Positions 61,481 through 64,000 of a DNA stretch of 64,000 nucleotides are shown in pieces. Location: contig NZ_JAAFZA010000028.1 in NCBI RefSeq assembly GCF_015356865.1, positions 1-64,000 on the forward strand, written 5' to 3'. The notes below the pieces were generated by a model that had not been told where the DNA came from, did no database searches, and was given only the letters and a program-made list of their open reading frames with translations. The translations under genes and the position numbers were made by a program. This stretch comes from Catenulispora pinisilvae (GTDB lineage: Bacteria > Actinomycetota > Actinomycetes > Streptomycetales > Catenulisporaceae). The number at the start of each line of letters is the position of its first letter. Within the stretch, counting starts at the first letter, position 1.

Positions 61481-62457
61481 ACCATCGCCGCATCGTGTTC
61501 CTGGGCCGTCGGTTCCGGCTCGGCGGTGAGGGATTCGGTGGTCGTCTGGGACTGTCGCGGAGCGCCGCGGCCAGCCCGGAACAGCAGCACGTCCTCGGCC
61601 ACGATGAGGTGCATTGGGACTCCGGCTGCCCGTGCCTGCCGGATGTTCGCCAGTTGGAAGAACGAGGGCCTGGTGATCAGTTGCCGGTCGCGGACGCCGG
61701 CGATCAGGGCCAGGCACCGCTCGGTCGGCTCCAGGCCCGCCGCGACCCCGGCGGCGATCACTTCGGAGGGCAGGTCGATCAGCTCTCCGTGCTCCCGCCA
61801 GGGCCGGGCGGTGACCGCCACCATGCCGCCGGGGCGCAGCAGTTTCCGGCAGCCGGCCAGGATCTCGGCGAAGCCGGCGATGAGCTGCTCGCGGCCCACG
61901 TGCGCGAGGTTGGCGCGGTCGGTGGAGTACCGGTAGTCGCTCTTCTGTACCCCGGACTCGCCGGTCAGCGCGGTGGCCTTGATCTGTCCGTGTACCGCCG
62001 CCCCGTACGGCGGGGAGGTGATGACCAAGGCGGCGCTGCCCAGCAGCTCCGGCGGCACCACCGTGGCGAGCTTTCTGGCGTCGGCCCGGATCACGCGGGC
62101 CTCAGTTCCGGTAGCACCTTGAGAGGCGGCCAGGGCGATGTTGGCCTTGGCGAATTTGACCCATCGGGCCTCGTATTCCACGCCGAGTGCGCGCCGCCCC
62201 AGGTGCATCGCTTCCACGAGTGTGGTGCCGATTCCGCACATCGGGTCGGCGACCAGATCCCCGGGTTCGGTGTAGCTGGTGATGGCGTGTGCGGCGATGT
62301 CCGGGAGCATCCTGGCCGGGTGCGCCACCGACTCCGGGACGTAGCGTCCGGCGCGTTGGGCGCGGGAGTTGCGCTGGGCGGTGACCCACACCGAGGTGGG
62401 TATCGCGGCCGGGTTCCGGGTCGGCGTGCGGGGCGGGGCGGTCGGGGTTTCAGGCAA
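61477..62457 (-). CDS. DNA methylase (N4/N6 type, TRM11-like fold)
   Basis: The 326-aa protein contains the SAM-binding DLVADPMCGIGTTLVEAMHL and the catalytic SPPYGA motif of amino-methylating enzymes (TSPPYG). A GREQLIAGFAEILAGCRKLL helix and PGGMVAVTARP follow. TTG 62457 overlaps the end of the upstream gene. Target (adenine-N6, cytosine-N4, or RNA) is not clear. Confidence 0.85.
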   Translation of the reverse strand: MPETPTAPPRTPTRNPAAIPTSVWVTAQRNSRAQRAGRYVPESVAHPARMLPDIAAHAITSYTEPGDLVADPMCGIGTTLVEAMHLGRRALGVEYEARWVKFAKANIALAASQGATGTEARVIRADARKLATVVPPELLGSAALVITSPPYGAAVHGQIKATALTGESGVQKSDYRYSTDRANLAHVGREQLIAGFAEILAGCRKLLRPGGMVAVTARPWREHGELIDLPSEVIAAGVAAGLEPTERCLALIAGVRDRQLITRPSFFQLANIRQARAAGVPMHLIVAEDVLLFRAGRGAPRQSQTTTESLTAEPEPTAQEHDAAMV

Positions 62458-63316
62458 GGGCGTTGGCCTTTCCGGGCTTGCGGAAGATGAGGAGGTCGGA
62501 GTGGGCTCGGGCGTGGACGGTGAGGCCCTGCGAGCGGGCGGCCCAAAAGGCGTCCAGATCGGCCTGCGGAACGAGCGGGGTGAGGCCGTCGTGGTCGATG
62601 AAGGAGTCGACCAGGGCGATGTGCTGCAGGTAGGCGAAGCCGGCCCGGCGGGCGTTCGTGACGACCTCGCCGGTGCCGTCGCTGAACCCGGCGCCGGGGG
62701 CGGGCCGGGGTATCTGGATGGCCAGGATTCCGCCGTCGCCGAGCATCCGCCTGGCGCCCTTGATGAGCACCGTCAGCGGGTGCGGATGTGGGGCGCGCCA
62801 GTCCTGCGGCTCGCGGTCCTCGAAGGCGCCGAACTCATCGTGCGAGTCCTGTTCGCGGTGCGGGAAATCGTCGTCGGATTCCACCACGACAACGAGGTCG
62901 TAACCAGCCCGGATGGTCGTCTCGGTGTCGCCGGACAAGTCGCCTTCGGCGGCTGTCCGGCGGCGCCGGGTGATAGCTCCGCCGGGGAGGCGTCCGGCAT
63001 CCTGCAGGCACGCACGGATGATGGCGTAGTGCCCGTCGGTGGCGGTGAATTGGCGGACCATTTCGGTCACCGCCCACGGCCGAAACTCGCGCTGGGATGC
63101 GGCCTGGTTCTCGGGCCCGGCGCTCTTGGTGTTCTCCTTCCGAACGTCGTGGTTGGTGCTGTCGGGGTGGGGGGTGAACCACACGGTTGCCGGCACTCCG
63201 CATCCGCGGATGCGCTGCTTTCGCGGCGCCGGGGTGCGGCCGGTGTCGGAATCGGTGGCGGTTCCCTGGGGAATTCCGCTGGGAATGTTCTGTGCGTTGT
63301 GCGGCTGCTTTGTCAT
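62450..63316 (-). CDS. Hypothetical protein, 288 aa, partner of the DNA methylase
   Basis: The central region has YDLVVVVESDDDFPHREQD, and the C-terminal half has LIKGARRMLGDGGILAIQIP, which resembles the end of a Rossmann methyltransferase without a visible motif I. The C terminus overlaps the DNA methylase start. ATG 63316 is one of several possible starts; GTG 63397 is another. No ribosome-binding site decides it. Confidence 0.6.
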   Translation of the reverse strand: MTKQPHNAQNIPSGIPQGTATDSDTGRTPAPRKQRIRGCGVPATVWFTPHPDSTNHDVRKENTKSAGPENQAASQREFRPWAVTEMVRQFTATDGHYAIIRACLQDAGRLPGGAITRRRRTAAEGDLSGDTETTIRAGYDLVVVVESDDDFPHREQDSHDEFGAFEDREPQDWRAPHPHPLTVLIKGARRMLGDGGILAIQIPRPAPGAGFSDGTGEVVTNARRAGFAYLQHIALVDSFIDHDGLTPLVPQADLDAFWAARSQGLTVHARAHSDLLIFRKPGKANALA

Positions 63317-63720
63317 GACGTTGTCGGCGTCGTGCGGCTCCGCGTTGCGCTGACCTACTCTAATAGTCGAAAAAAGCCCCTGATTTTCCGGCCCCACGAC
63401 AATACTGTGACCGGCATCACAGCCACTGCCACCTTCTACGGCGAGAAGGCCCGGCTTTTCTACAGCTGTCTAGGAACCTCTCGAGCTGCTGCCACATGGT
63501 GGAGCCCTTTGGCCGCAGGCCGCGCTGCAGGGTGGGGCCGCGCGGTTGAGGGCATGAGCCGTGGCTGCGGACCGGGGGCATCGACTGCTGACTCGCAGGG
63601 CCTACCTTCTGTGCCGGTGATTCCGATTCGGGCGCCAAGGCTCCGGGGCGAACGGGCCAGGTGAATCCAGTACCCAGCGCCATCCCATGCCAGAACATCA
63701 GGCCAGTTCAGACGGCAAAT
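63317..63720. other. Non-coding upstream region of the minus-strand operon
   Basis: No gene is supported. It contains the probable promoter of the run 62450-63316 (AT-rich stretch near 63345-63375) and leads into the iteron array. I could not fix -10/-35 boxes. Confidence 0.4.
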
Positions 63721-63760
63721 ACGCACGAAGGACGCACGCGGGGCGCACGGGGGACGCACG
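63721..63760. repeat. Iteron array A: four ACGCACG-type repeats at exact 11-bp spacing
   Basis: Units start at 63721, 63732, 63743 (GCGCACG) and 63754. The 11-bp period puts every site on the same helix face. This arrangement is usual for replication initiator, transfer or partition sites. Confidence 0.8.
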
Positions 63761-63924
63761 GCCGGAAACGCGTGCCTCCTCCGGCATCCGGGACGGTGCC
63801 GAGTTCGGCAGGCCTGCGGCGGGCAAGGGACGCCGACCAACCAGTTCCAAGATCTTTTCTGGGGGTTGCGGGCGGTCTCGGCCGCCGTGTGCGCTGTGCC
63901 TACGGTGCACCTCGGAGGGGTTTT

Positions 63925-63996
63925 ACGCACGAAATACGCACGCCGGACGCACGCCTGGATCCAGCCAGTCGAGGTGCCGATCGGTGGGGCGTGCGT
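63925..63996. repeat. Iteron array B: three direct ACGCACG repeats plus one inverted
   Basis: Units start at 63925, 63936 and 63947, again 11 bp apart, and an inverted CGTGCGT lies at 63990-63996. The longer AAATACGCACG form appears in array A's first unit, in unit 63936 and inverted at the window edge, so the array probably continues outside. Confidence 0.8.
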
Positions 63997-64000
63997 ATTT

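Noticed and set aside
63721-63996. CRISPR array
   Set aside because: Repeat units are 7-11 bp with 4-bp spacers and include an inverted copy; no cas genes are seen. They are iterons.

Overview
This window is high-GC DNA with Streptomyces/Catenulispora-like gene content: DUF397 with DUF5753/HTH pairs, RsbW-like ATPases, an actinobacterial-type AlaRS and a tyrosine integrase with a MerR-like excisionase. I place it in a filamentous actinomycete but cannot name the genus. Most of it is accessory DNA.

Region 1 (about 0-12.6 kb) is a RiPP-type biosynthetic cluster. It has a 51-aa precursor ending in a short Thr/Cys/His tail, a LanB-like tRNA-dependent glutamylation protein without its elimination domain, two separate SpaB_C-type proteins, a phytanoyl-CoA-type Fe(II)/2OG oxygenase, a metallo-beta-lactamase-fold protein, a SAM methyltransferase and an unrecognised 303-aa protein. 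It also has a complete alanyl-tRNA synthetase, an unusual cluster member. No LanC, YcaO or transporter is visible. Two of its genes have no ATG/GTG/TTG where their N termini should be; an ATC stands there instead.

Region 2 (12.8-20 kb) holds regulators (DUF5753+DUF397, HTH-TPR, RsbW-like ATPase), a graveyard of gene remnants (rRNA methyltransferase, APS kinase, phenylacetate-CoA ligase), a HAD phosphatase, an HTH/formylglycine-generating-enzyme-like fusion and a class IV aminotransferase.

Region 3 (20.5-37.1 kb) is an APC permease / glutamine synthetase / tandem GNAT cassette. It is followed by a duplicated 'micropeptide + structured leader + TPR protein' unit, four consecutive stand-alone DUF5753 proteins that lack an HTH, a glycogen-debranching-type glucosidase, and a coupled membrane protein/HEXXH metallopeptidase pair.

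Region 4 (37-52.7 kb) has poorly characterised ORFs, a decayed helicase and a TPR protein. An 8-kb segment is bounded by two identical 245-bp inverted repeats and contains twin endonuclease/exonuclease/phosphatase-fold genes and a decayed ISL3-type insertion sequence. A CAU-anticodon tRNA and a 50-bp palindrome built from the IS ends lie next to the right-hand repeat.

Region 5 (53-64 kb) is the integrase end of an integrative element on the minus strand: integrase, excisionase, C5-cytosine methyltransferase, PAPS-reductase-like PP-loop enzyme, XF1762-like protein, small unknowns, two lipoproteins, a DNA methylase and a partner. It ends in an 11-bp-phased iteron array at the window edge.
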